Shown here piece by piece: positions 23,540 to 32,092 of a DNA stretch of 38,128 bases. Position numbers and translations under genes: made by a program. The notes under the pieces were generated by a model. It saw nothing but the letters and a program-made list of their open reading frames with translations. It was not told the origin of the DNA and ran no database searches. This DNA comes from Thermoguttaceae bacterium (GTDB taxonomy: Bacteria; Planctomycetota; Planctomycetia; Pirellulales; Thermoguttaceae). The DNA is taken from NCBI GenBank assembly GCA_017447745.1, contig JAFSMW010000042.1, positions 1 to 38,128 on the forward strand, given 5' to 3'. Numbering within the stretch: position 1 is the first letter of the stretch; each line of letters starts with the position of its first letter.

Positions 23540-25285
23540 ATGGAAAATATAAATCATACCCATTCGCGATTTAATCTTTTATTATCAGTATCGATTCTGG
23601 CAATGGCGTTTTGCTATATCAATGCAAGTCCGTTGATTCTTGCTCTGTTGGAATTGCTTATAGCCATATCTTGTTTTTTTCTATTTAAGTATTTCAATAT
23701 CGGTCAATTAAAGTGTTTTCAGAACCCATGTCCCTGGTATTGGAAATGTTTTCATTGGTACTGGGCTTTATACTTTGCTCTGACTCCACTTTTAAATATG
23801 ATTAATTCCGGCTCTGAGCATATTAAAATATTTGATTACCTTTTCCCTGCCAGATACTGTTTGTCCTGGCATTCATTGTGGATTTTATTAAACAAAGCGT
23901 TTTGCAGTCATTGCGTATTGTTAACCGCAGTTCTGTTAACCGCGCCGTTATGGTATGCATTATTTCGATGGCTTTTTTATTACATAGTCGTCTTTTTTCA
24001 AAATCTGTCACGTTCAGAATGGACATACCTGATACCGGCAACCGTCTTGCTGATCGCTTCATTGGTTTTAATAAGCTCCAAAACCAGTTTTTTTGCCTAT
24101 CCTGTTGACTCAGAGAATTATAAATCTGAAGATGGAGTCGTTATTCATTATCAATTTGACAGCAATGAGGATCATTTTCTTGACACCGATACCGGGGGAT
24201 TGCTTGAAATGCCGTTTTATACGATTGGCGACCAAAGCCGACATCCCTATTTTTCTCGAGTAATATCGTTGTTTTTCCCGTTATTGCTTTTACTCGGTTC
24301 GATTTTTAATTTATTCATTAAATCTTACGCCTACTCATTTGCGCTCGGCATAAGCGCGGTACAGGTTATTCTGTATGTAATCACCGGAATACTTATAAAG
24401 CGTATTTATTCCCAAATTACCAATTCGTATTTCTCAACCCTGATCTCCGTTTTTTATATATGCTCTTTTCCCGTCGTGTTTGTATTCTGTCCTGAAAGAC
24501 TGATCTTTTCAAGCTTCTTTGTTGTTCTTTCAATTTATCTTATTATTTATTCTCAAATCGAAAATTTATATATCTCGATTGTTATGTTTCTAACCATTGG
24601 AACAACGTCCCTTTCCCTGTTGCCAATATCCCTGGCATGTCTGTTCAAAAAGAAAATATCATGTATTGTACTGTCCGTACTTCCTTTGTGCCTGCTGACA
24701 ATTCATAATGGCGCAGATTGGTGGTTGAGCAATACGGCGCATCTGGAAACAACAAGCAAAACAACTTCTCAACGAATATCATCGTATAATCAACTTTTGG
24801 AATCCTGCTTTTTTGTATCGGAATGGAAAGCTGTCAATATTTCAAAAAGAGACATGATTAATCCCGATGGCAAGACAACGACTATTTCGCCGAAAATCAT
24901 TATTCAAAATTCGTTAGATAAAAGCAGGATTAGAGCTAACATTACTGGGATAATCATTTTTGCATTAACCTGCTTGTCAGTTTATTATTATCGAAAAGAA
25001 ACCGTAGTTCAAATTTCCTTCTTTTGGATTCTTGTATCCGTAGGACTGGTAGGGTTAATGGGTTTTGGAAACAGTCGATGCGTATTATACAACACCTATT
25101 TTTCCTGGGCGGTTTTACCGTTAGCGTTATTGCCATTTAATTGGCTTTGTCAAAAAGGCTATAAAATCCCAGTCATTGTAATACTGTATGGCGTTGCTGC
25201 ATTCCTGGTCGTTTGCAACATTTACTTTATCTGTCAGATTTATCAAATCGTTGGCGCAAGATATATTATTCCGCCAGGAATTTGA
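23540..25285 (+). CDS. polytopic membrane protein, possible GT-C type glycosyltransferase
   Basis: The protein is 581 aa and has around a dozen hydrophobic segments across its whole length. A polar stretch (about 185-240) includes YPVDSENYKSEDG and GDQSRHPYFSRV, a layout that resembles the acidic loop and downstream H-x-x-x region of GT-C glycosyltransferases or related DUF6080-type proteins. A second polar loop lies at about 400-460. I do not recognise a definite family. Base composition is clearly more AT-rich than the glycosidase genes, with many TTT and TTA codons, which suggests a different origin. It follows the nucleotidyltransferase remnant, so both may derive from one transferred polysaccharide locus. 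Confidence 0.6.
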   Translation: MENINHTHSRFNLLLSVSILAMAFCYINASPLILALLELLIAISCFFLFKYFNIGQLKCFQNPCPWYWKCFHWYWALYFALTPLLNMINSGSEHIKIFDYLFPARYCLSWHSLWILLNKAFCSHCVLLTAVLLTAPLWYALFRWLFYYIVVFFQNLSRSEWTYLIPATVLLIASLVLISSKTSFFAYPVDSENYKSEDGVVIHYQFDSNEDHFLDTDTGGLLEMPFYTIGDQSRHPYFSRVISLFFPLLLLLGSIFNLFIKSYAYSFALGISAVQVILYVITGILIKRIYSQITNSYFSTLISVFYICSFPVVFVFCPERLIFSSFFVVLSIYLIIYSQIENLYISIVMFLTIGTTSLSLLPISLACLFKKKISCIVLSVLPLCLLTIHNGADWWLSNTAHLETTSKTTSQRISSYNQLLESCFFVSEWKAVNISKRDMINPDGKTTTISPKIIIQNSLDKSRIRANITGIIIFALTCLSVYYYRKETVVQISFFWILVSVGLVGLMGFGNSRCVLYNTYFSWAVLPLALLPFNWLCQKGYKIPVIVILYGVAAFLVVCNIYFICQIYQIVGARYIIPPGI

Positions 25286-25359
25286 GCTCGATAGATTTGC
25301 ACATCAGGCATGACATCCACCATGCTGGACTACATGGCTGACGCGATTATAGAGGCGAG

Positions 25360-25401
25360 CCGGGGTGCGTAAGCTCCCGGAAGGCGACGGCTTGCCGTCG
25401 C
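25360..25401. repeat. two hairpins between convergent genes
   Basis: CCGGG/CCCGG (25360-25380) is followed by a perfect 8-bp stem GCGACGGC-TT-GCCGTCGC (25384-25401) that touches the ankyrin gene stop codon. It could serve as a two-way terminator, but there is no strong T run. Confidence 0.5.
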
Positions 25402-26222
25402 TATTCTTTTGCGCCGTGGTCTTTGAGCCATTTGACCATTTTAGGGTTGTGATATTCAGCGGCGCGCTTTAATGCAGTCTTTCCGTATCTGTCTTTAATA
25501 TTGACGTCCGCGCCGCATTCAACCAGCAGTTCTACAAGATCTCGCTTGTCGTATATAACAGCGGAATGAAGAATCGGATCGTCATATCTATCTAAAGAGT
25601 TGGCATCAGCGCCGCGCTCAATGAGATATCTTATCAGTTTCCATCCTTGACTAGGCGCATAATAAATAGCAGATCTGCCCTGTGCATCCTGTACGTTGAC
25701 AGTCGCTCCGCGAGAAACAAGCCACTCAACCATTTCACGATTGTAACATCTGACGGCGTCAAACAAAGCCACTTTGCCGTTATAACCCTTTGCGTTAACA
25801 TCCGCGCCGCGTTCAACCAGCCATCGCACCAGTTCCCAGTTGTGATATCCTGCAGCATAATGCAAAGCCGTCTGACCATAGACGTTTTTTGAATTCACAT
25901 CATCTTTATGTTCAACCAAATACTTTACCAGTTTCGAGTAATCATTGCCTGCGGCGATTAGCAAAGCTGTAGTATCACGATAATAGCGCGATAAATCTGT
26001 ACTGATTTTTGCGTTGACGTCCACATCATGTTCAACCAGCCATTCAACCAATTCGTGATTGTTACATTTAACAGCAGAATGCAATGGCGTCATACCGTAT
26101 AAATTTTGTGCGTCGATATCTACGCTGCGTTCAGCCAACCATTGAACCATATCCATAGAAACGACTTCTGCGATATAATGAATAACAGAGTTTCCTTCGT
26201 TGTCTAAAGCGTTGACGTCCAA
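25401..26222 (-). CDS. ankyrin-repeat protein, C-terminal part after frameshift
   Basis: 273 codons of ankyrin repeats of the form ALHYAAGYHNWELVRWLVERGADVNAK. This is the direct continuation of the gene that begins at 27969. Its apparent start is a TTG inside a repeat (GLDVNALDNEGN), with no ribosome binding site, so it is not an independent gene. Reading in this frame upstream restores KNLLHSAAQSGSLELVQRLV right up to the A7 run at 26287-26293. The last repeat ends with PKMVKWLKDHGAKE and a TAG stop. Confidence 0.8.
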   Translation of the reverse strand: MDVNALDNEGNSVIHYIAEVVSMDMVQWLAERSVDIDAQNLYGMTPLHSAVKCNNHELVEWLVEHDVDVNAKISTDLSRYYRDTTALLIAAGNDYSKLVKYLVEHKDDVNSKNVYGQTALHYAAGYHNWELVRWLVERGADVNAKGYNGKVALFDAVRCYNREMVEWLVSRGATVNVQDAQGRSAIYYAPSQGWKLIRYLIERGADANSLDRYDDPILHSAVIYDKRDLVELLVECGADVNIKDRYGKTALKRAAEYHNPKMVKWLKDHGAKE

Positions 26223-27969
26223 TCCCTGTGAAACCAGACGCTGAACCAGTTCCAGGGAACCTGATTGAGCGGCGGAATGCAGCAGATTTTTTTCCCTTGT
26301 TATCTGCTGTATGAACGTCCGCGCCGCGGTCTAAAAGACGCTGAATCAGTTCCCGATTATTGCGACGGACGGCATGATGCAATAGCGTCATTCCTTTGCC
26401 GTCTTTTGCATTGACGTCTACTCCATGCTCAATAAACCATTGCGCCAATTCCAGATGGTTATTTCTCACAGCGTAAAACATGGCGATATTCCCGTCATTG
26501 TCTTTTAAATTGACGTCCGCGCCGCTTTCGACCAACAATTGAACCATTTCATAATTGCCATTTTCAGCAACATAACACAATGGCGTCTTTCCAGATTGGT
26601 TCTGTATATTGGCGTCCGCGCCGTGATCATCCAGCCATTTAACCAGTTCGGATTTGTTACGTTTAGAGGCATAATGCAAGATTGTATCGCCGTCAGCGTC
26701 TTTGTTGTTGACGTCCGCGCCTTGCTCAATGAGCCATTGAGCCAGTTCCAGATTGCTATTTCGAACAGCATAATACAAAGGCGTTCGATTTTCTTTATCC
26801 TTTTCGTTGACGGTCAATCCCTGCGAAACCAGAAACTGAGCCTGTTCACAATTGCCGTTTTCAGCAGCATAATGCAAGGGCGTTTTACCGTATTTGTCTT
26901 TTGCGTTGACATCCAAGCCCTGAGAAACCAGCCATTGAACCAGTTCGAGATTATTGCTTCTGGCTGCTAAATGCAAGGCGGTCATTGTTTCATAGTACGT
27001 GTCGTTGACGCTTACGCCTTGTTCGTTCAGCCACTGTACCAGCTCTAATGACCCGCTTTGAACGGCAAAATACATAATTGAATCACCACGTTTCTTTTTT
27101 TGTTTGACTTTTAATCCTCGATTAATCAGCCATTGAACAAGTTCCATATTACCACTTTGGGCGGCATAATTCAAAACAGATTCTGTCCAATTGCATTCTT
27201 TTTTGACATTTGCTCCGTTTGCAACCAGCAATTGAACCAGTTCAAGATTCCCGCCCAAAACGGCATACCCCAAGACAGTCTCAGCATAATTATCTTCCTC
27301 GATAATATCCGCTCCGCGGTCAATTAGCCATTGAACCATCTCAAGATTACCGCTCATGACGGCATAATGCAGTACAAACAACGCATTATTGCCAGTTTCG
27401 TTAACGTCTGCGTTATGACTAACGAGCCATTTTACCATTTCCCAATTTCCATCTTTGGCGGCAATGTGTAAAGCAGTGTCTTTCCAATAGTTATTTTTAT
27501 TTACATTCGCTCCTTGATCAACCAGACGCTTTACTAAATCCCACGCTCCATCTCTGGCGGCATAAACCAAGATGGTTTTGTTGTCATCGCCCATGACGTT
27601 GACGTCCGCGCCGCGTTTAAGCAACCAATTAACCATGTCCCAAAATCCTTTTTGAGCGGCATAACTCAAAGCAGACCTTTCTTTATTGTCTTCATCATTG
27701 ACGTCTGCGCCATGCTCAACGAGCGTTTGAACCAGTTCCAGATTGCCGCTCATGGTTGCATAATGCAATGCCGTCCTTCCCGTTCTGCCTTTCGCGTCGA
27801 CGTCCGCGCCAAGTTCCAATAGCTTTTCAACTATGTTTAGATTGCCTTTCAAAGCGGCATAATGAAGAAGCGTATCGCCATATTTAGAGGAATATGATAT
27901 ATCCAGTTCCCCGGTTTGAATCATCTTTTCAAAATACGCTACGTCGATTTTATTAAATTTGTAAAACAT
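26131..27969 (-). CDS. ankyrin-repeat protein, N-terminal part (frameshifted)
   Basis: About 560 residues are a continuous array of 33-residue ankyrin repeats, each with a (L/V)HYA...GN.E(L/M)VQWL...GADVN pattern. Genuine repeats stop at NKGK, directly at A7 (26287-26293); after it the frame gives a non-ankyrin tail of about 50 residues. With six As the frame would continue into the second part, giving one protein of about 855 aa with some 25 repeats. There is no signal peptide or other domain. Ankyrin arrays mediate protein binding and are common in host-associated bacteria. No clear ribosome binding site precedes the ATG at 27969. Confidence 0.85.
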   Translation of the reverse strand: MFYKFNKIDVAYFEKMIQTGELDISYSSKYGDTLLHYAALKGNLNIVEKLLELGADVDAKGRTGRTALHYATMSGNLELVQTLVEHGADVNDEDNKERSALSYAAQKGFWDMVNWLLKRGADVNVMGDDNKTILVYAARDGAWDLVKRLVDQGANVNKNNYWKDTALHIAAKDGNWEMVKWLVSHNADVNETGNNALFVLHYAVMSGNLEMVQWLIDRGADIIEEDNYAETVLGYAVLGGNLELVQLLVANGANVKKECNWTESVLNYAAQSGNMELVQWLINRGLKVKQKKKRGDSIMYFAVQSGSLELVQWLNEQGVSVNDTYYETMTALHLAARSNNLELVQWLVSQGLDVNAKDKYGKTPLHYAAENGNCEQAQFLVSQGLTVNEKDKENRTPLYYAVRNSNLELAQWLIEQGADVNNKDADGDTILHYASKRNKSELVKWLDDHGADANIQNQSGKTPLCYVAENGNYEMVQLLVESGADVNLKDNDGNIAMFYAVRNNHLELAQWFIEHGVDVNAKDGKGMTLLHHAVRRNNRELIQRLLDRGADVHTADNKGKKSAAFRRSIRFPGTGSASGFTGIGRQRFRQRRKLCYSLYRRSRFYGYGSMVG

Positions 27970-28019
27970 TGCTCGACCTTGACTTTCAGAGCTGGATAAT
28001 AATTCTCTTTCAAAAAAAC

Positions 28020-28117
28020 AGCAGACATTTATTGACAGGGGGGGAGTTAATAAAGCTCCCCCTCAAAAGCGCATTTTCCTATTCGCTCTTCGTCCCAATT
28101 GGGACAAGGGAGCGAAA
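28020..28117. other. hairpins upstream of ankyrin gene
   Basis: GGGGGAG/CTCCCCC with a nine-base loop lies near 28040-28065. The perfect palindrome GTCCCAATTGGGAC (28092-28105) lies within outer arms TTCGCTC and GAGCGAA. Between the convergent zinc-ribbon and divergent ankyrin genes they could be a terminator or another mobile palindrome. Confidence 0.5.
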
Positions 28118-28149
28118 GACTAGAATTCGATTATGAATCTAAATCTATA

Positions 28150-28398
28150 TCACGGCGCCGATTTTCCGCATTTAACGCAGTAGTTTTGCTTGGAGCCGAA
28201 GCCGCAGTTGTTGCACAGAACGGCAGGAACTCTATTTGAATTGGTAAGCATTTTACCGCATTTGACGCAACGGTCAAAACTGCCGCTGCAGCGACTGCAA
28301 AGACGTGCGAGATGTTTTGTACTTCCACACCATTTGCCACATTTGACACAGTAGTCTTTTTTGGCACAGGACGTGCACAAATAGGCGTATTTAGGCAT
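28150..28398 (-). CDS. small zinc-ribbon protein
   Basis: The protein is 82 aa and has 16 cysteines arranged as CTSC, CVKCGKWC, CSRC, CVKCGK, CNNC and CVKCGK. This is the layout of two or three zinc-ribbon modules. It has AAAGGAG eight bases before the ATG at 28398. Function is unknown; such proteins bind zinc and often nucleic acids or partners. It is transcribed alone, with 332 bases to the next gene. Confidence 0.7.
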   Translation of the reverse strand: MPKYAYLCTSCAKKDYCVKCGKWCGSTKHLARLCSRCSGSFDRCVKCGKMLTNSNRVPAVLCNNCGFGSKQNYCVKCGKSAP

Positions 28399-28730
28399 GA
28401 CGTTTCTCCTTTCCCGTTTACACGGTTGTTAGATAAGTAAACAAATGAAAACAAATAATTGTTCTCAACGATATGATTCTTGCTCGTACAATTCGATCGA
28501 TAAAATCATTATATCTTGGATTATACAAGCCGACTTTATCCCTGCAAGACGGGTATGACAGATTCTGTCGTACCGGGAGTTTTTAAATCCGTTTCAAGAT
28601 AATTTAAACTCTGTTTAGTTCATCCCTGCCGATTATAAATGATTAGTCAAGCAGCAAGAAAGACAATAGCCTCATAAAATTCTCGCCACTCGCAACGAAA
28701 GGCGCTCCATTACAGGGTGAGTCCTAAATC
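28399..28730. other. gene-free AT-rich interval
   Basis: It lies between the zinc-ribbon gene start and the TPM gene stop, both on the minus strand. I see no gene, repeat or convincing promoter here beyond the Shine-Dalgarno site of the zinc-ribbon gene. Confidence 0.5.
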
Positions 28731-29648
28731 CTACCAGCCGCCGGACGCGCCGCCGCCTCCAAAACGACCGCCTCCGCCGGAATAGCTGTCAGAGGAACTG
28801 CTGGAAGAATAGGAACTGCTGGAACCAGAACCTGATCCGCCGCCTCCGCCGCCACCGGAACCGGAATCGAAAAACGAGAAGAGTCCAAATCCCATCAGCG
28901 ACGATACGTCAGGATCAGGAAAATCTTTTCCGCATAAAGTGAAGATCAAATATAGCAACAGCCAGACAGGAAGGATGACAGCATAGACAATCATCGCCCA
29001 TAAACAATAAATCAACAGCGCGAAAAGAGGAATCGAGCAGATAACGCCGAGTATTGTATACAGAACGCTGTTTTCTTCTGTTTCCGGCTCTGAATTGTCA
29101 GAATGTGCCGTTTCCGAAACGGGAACGGCAACGGAACGTTCGACCTCTTTGCCGGTAACGTATTGCTGAACGCTTTCCACCGCCCAAACAGCGCCGTCAG
29201 CGTACTTTTTCTCTTTGAAAAACGGGGCGAGACCGCGAACGACGTCTCCGGCGCGAGCGTCGTTAATCGCCCCTTCCCAGCCGTAGCCGACTTCCAATCT
29301 CATCTTGCGTTCCGGAACGACGATAATTAGAATCGCGCCGTCGTCTTTGCCTTTGTTGCCGATTTCCCAAGCGTCGCCCAAGCGAATCCCGACGTCTTCA
29401 ATCGACAGACCTTCCAAAGACGGCAACGTCGCTACAACCATCTGTCCGCCAGTAGCCGATTCCAATTTGAGAATGGCGTTTTCGATTCGTACTCGTTCTT
29501 CTGTTGTAAATACGGCGCCAGCGTCGATAACGCGACCTGTCAACGGCGGAACGGTGAATTCCGCGTTTGCTGACATCTCAGATATAAGAGTTATCGTCAG
29601 AATATAAATAACGATAACCGACAGCTTTGTAATCAATGTACTGTTCAT
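28731..29648 (-). CDS. TPM-domain membrane protein (YgcG family)
   Basis: The protein is 305 aa. It has an N-terminal signal or anchor (about 7-27) and a TPM domain at about 35-160 with VIDAGAVFTTEERVRIENAI, GQMVVATLPSLEG, GDAWEIGNKGKDDGAILIIV and MRLEVGYGWEGAINDARAG. Two hydrophobic segments follow at about 205-250, then a tail of glycine and serine ending GRFGGGGASGGW. This is the standard YgcG layout. The TPM fold is linked to envelope maintenance and photosystem or respiratory complex repair in other lineages. It follows LemA by 12 nt, the usual partnership. Confidence 0.9.
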   Translation of the reverse strand: MNSTLITKLSVIVIYILTITLISEMSANAEFTVPPLTGRVIDAGAVFTTEERVRIENAILKLESATGGQMVVATLPSLEGLSIEDVGIRLGDAWEIGNKGKDDGAILIIVVPERKMRLEVGYGWEGAINDARAGDVVRGLAPFFKEKKYADGAVWAVESVQQYVTGKEVERSVAVPVSETAHSDNSEPETEENSVLYTILGVICSIPLFALLIYCLWAMIVYAVILPVWLLLYLIFTLCGKDFPDPDVSSLMGFGLFSFFDSGSGGGGGGGSGSGSSSSYSSSSSSDSYSGGGGRFGGGGASGGW

Positions 29649-29660
29649 TGAGCCGTCTTT

Positions 29661-30242
29661 CTAGAACTGGACCTCCGGAGCTTTTTCAACGGAGTCGCGA
29701 CCAGCCGGGACTTCGTAAAACGCAGCGGGTTCCAATTTCAAGGATTTAGCATAAAAGGAGCCGGGAATGCCGCGAATGGCAGCGTTGAATATCTTGACCG
29801 CTTCGTTATAGCGCGTTCTGGCGACTGCAATGCGGTTTTCCGTTCCTGCCAGTTCGTCCTGAAGTCGAACGAACGCGTCAGCCGATTTGAGTTCCGGATA
29901 GCTTTCCGCAATCGCCAGCAGACGTCCGACAGCCGTTGTGAGTTCGGCGTCAGCCGCCGCCTTGTCTGTAGGAGTCGTTGCCTTGACGAGATTCTCACGC
30001 GCCTGGGCGACTTGAGTGAAAATCTTTTCCTCGTGGGCGGCGTATCCCTTGACGGTCGAAACCAGATTGGGAATCAGTTCCGCCCGACGCTGAAGCTGAG
30101 CGTCGATGTCGCTCCACGCCTGCTTGACCGTTTCGTCTTTCTGAATCAAACCGTTATAGGAAACAACAAAGAACATGCCCAAAACGACAACCGCGCCAAA
30201 AGCAAGGGCGATCGCTATGGGTAAAAATAAATTTGATTTCAT
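29661..30242 (-). CDS. LemA family protein
   Basis: The protein is 193 aa with one N-terminal membrane segment followed by a helical bundle. Family motifs are YNGLIQKDETVKQAWSDIDAQLQRRAELIPNLV near residues 30-62, LLAIAESYPELKSADAF and the C-terminal YNEAVKIFNAAIRGIPGSF. LemA proteins are membrane-anchored envelope proteins of uncertain function, usually encoded next to TPM proteins as here. A promoter reads toward it at 30340-30368, divergent from the next locus. Confidence 0.92.
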   Translation of the reverse strand: MKSNLFLPIAIALAFGAVVVLGMFFVVSYNGLIQKDETVKQAWSDIDAQLQRRAELIPNLVSTVKGYAAHEEKIFTQVAQARENLVKATTPTDKAAADAELTTAVGRLLAIAESYPELKSADAFVRLQDELAGTENRIAVARTRYNEAVKIFNAAIRGIPGSFYAKSLKLEPAAFYEVPAGRDSVEKAPEVQF

Positions 30243-30339
30243 ATTGATTCCTCATACTGGTTAAAAATTTAAATCGCAGAATACCCGACTCTGCTGATTA
30301 CAGATTACTCCCGTTGGATTTATCTTAAAATCCGCTTAT

Positions 30340-30368
30340 ATGATACTACATATGAATGTTTTTGTCAA
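30340..30368 (-). promoter_or_regulatory. sigma-70-type promoter for lemA-TPM operon
   Basis: On the minus strand TTGACA (30363-30368) and TATCAT (30340-30345) are separated by 17 nt, about 100 nt upstream of the LemA start. Confidence 0.7.
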
Positions 30369-30413
30369 GAACGTAAATATATTTAATATCTGATTTAAGT
30401 TTATAAAATCTAC

Positions 30414-30441
30414 TTGACTTTCATTATATAAAGGATATAAT
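30414..30441 (+). promoter_or_regulatory. sigma-70-type promoter for lipoprotein/nuclease-like operon
   Basis: TTGACT at 30414-30419, 16-nt spacer, TATAAT at 30436-30441. It is back to back with the lemA promoter in a gene-free AT-rich interval (30243-30578) and leaves a leader of about 130 nt. Confidence 0.7.
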
Positions 30442-30578
30442 TATTCGTAATGTTACAAAAATTTATGAAAAAATGATTCGTTTTTATAAAATTTTCGTAA
30501 CAAATCTAAAAGTTATTCGTTAATTAAGATAGCGTTTAATTATTTTACATGTTAACATTCCATATTAGGAGGTTTTTT

Positions 30579-32063
30579 ATGAAAAAAATGACTCGTTATG
30601 TCATTATGCTTTTATTTGCTGGTCTTGCGACTTGTTGTGTTTCCTGCAATGAACCCAATTCTCCAAAAGGGGATAATAACCAAACGGTAACCGTTCCTCA
30701 ATCAGAACCCCAAACCGTCTCTCAACCAGAAAAGGAAGAAACTTCAACAGACGTCTCTGAGCCAGATGCCGTTCCACAACCAAAAAAGGAGCCGTCGTCA
30801 ACTTCTGTTTCGATTACAGAAACGGTTTCCAGTTCGCAAAAAGACTGGGAAACGTCATTCCAAAAGGGAAATGAATGCGTTGAAAAGGGAAACATTCGTC
30901 TCGCAACCTTCTATTATGTTAACGCGCTTGGTAAAGATCCCGGCAACATGACCGTTATTCAAAAATATCGTGAGGTTATCGAAAACGCAATCAATAAATC
31001 AACAAACGTAGAGGAGAAGTTCAGCTATTACACGGCTTTGGAATCGTTTCTTCAAAACCAGATTTCTACTGTTCCAGTCGACAAGGTGGAACAGATTTCC
31101 CAATGGTTGGGCGCACTTGCCGCTGAAAGGGATAAGCTGGAGAACGATACGGTCTCTGATTCAGGTTCCGCCGAAGAAGCAGACGACGTTGCTGACGATT
31201 CCTCCGATACATTTGACGAACTGAAAAGCGCTCTTGAAAAACTGGAAGCCAGCGTTCGTCAATCCCTTGATACCGGTCTTTCCAACCCGGCATATTTGGA
31301 CATTGCATCTTACCAGCTCCAGGAATGTGAACAGATTATGCGTTCTATTATCGCTATGGCTCCGCAGTTGGATCAAACCCGTCAGGAAAGCGTCGCTGTT
31401 TTGTATGCGGGTTTAAAGCAACTTGGCGAAGAAGTGGTAGATCATAAATCAAAGGTTCTCTGGGACGCATTTTATGTTGAACACCAGAAGTTTGTTAAAG
31501 AGTTTAATGGTTTAAGCTTTGCTTCAAATTATCCGTCAACGTATGGCGATGGAAACATGGAAAAACGTCTGAAGCTGATTCAAAAGGAAATGGCTAAATT
31601 GCAGGCGTTGCTTCCCAAACTGTCTGAAAAGTACGTTGGCGACATGTCGATTGATTATGCGAAAGATGGATTCAAAGCTCAAAATGCTTCAGCATTGATT
31701 CAGCAAATGCAGTTGTGGCTAAAAGAATCGTCAGAAAAGCAAATGCAGTCATATAATCAGTGGGCTGTAAATAGAATAAAAACGGCAAATGATGAAGCGT
31801 ACAAAGCGATTGGCTGGGTTGCGAATGGCAAAGCTGGTCGAGAAACGATTGCTAACGCATTGATTGATAATTTAGGACCTATTGATACGCGCTTTATGAC
31901 CAGTGAGGTTAATCGTTGCTATCAGGAAGTTTTGAACAAGTATCTTGCATCAAACCAGCTCAATCCTGTTAAAGATGAAAAATCATGGACTGAACAAGGA
32001 AATATGGGGCATACATTGCTTAAAATGTTTGAAATGTCCAAAGTTCAACCGTCGCAATTTTAA
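30579..32063 (+). CDS. predicted lipoprotein with helical repeats, first gene of envelope locus
   Basis: The protein is 494 aa. The ATG at 30579 has AGGAGG six bases upstream; an earlier frame start at 30549 lacks one. A signal sequence ends in CVSC, a plausible though not ideal lipobox. Residues 20-80 are a low-complexity linker with recurring VPQ.E.Q and SQPEKEE-like stretches. Residues 85-140 look like a TPR hairpin pair (FQKGNECVEKGNIRLATFYYVNALGKDPGN). The rest is mostly helical with no family I know. It is 30-40 nt from the next gene and shares its AT-rich composition, so it is probably co-transcribed. It might be a scaffold at the outer face of the envelope, but that is a guess from layout only. 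Confidence 0.65.
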   Translation: MKKMTRYVIMLLFAGLATCCVSCNEPNSPKGDNNQTVTVPQSEPQTVSQPEKEETSTDVSEPDAVPQPKKEPSSTSVSITETVSSSQKDWETSFQKGNECVEKGNIRLATFYYVNALGKDPGNMTVIQKYREVIENAINKSTNVEEKFSYYTALESFLQNQISTVPVDKVEQISQWLGALAAERDKLENDTVSDSGSAEEADDVADDSSDTFDELKSALEKLEASVRQSLDTGLSNPAYLDIASYQLQECEQIMRSIIAMAPQLDQTRQESVAVLYAGLKQLGEEVVDHKSKVLWDAFYVEHQKFVKEFNGLSFASNYPSTYGDGNMEKRLKLIQKEMAKLQALLPKLSEKYVGDMSIDYAKDGFKAQNASALIQQMQLWLKESSEKQMQSYNQWAVNRIKTANDEAYKAIGWVANGKAGRETIANALIDNLGPIDTRFMTSEVNRCYQEVLNKYLASNQLNPVKDEKSWTEQGNMGHTLLKMFEMSKVQPSQF

Positions 32064-32092
32064 TTTAAGTATTATTGAACTCCTAAATATTC

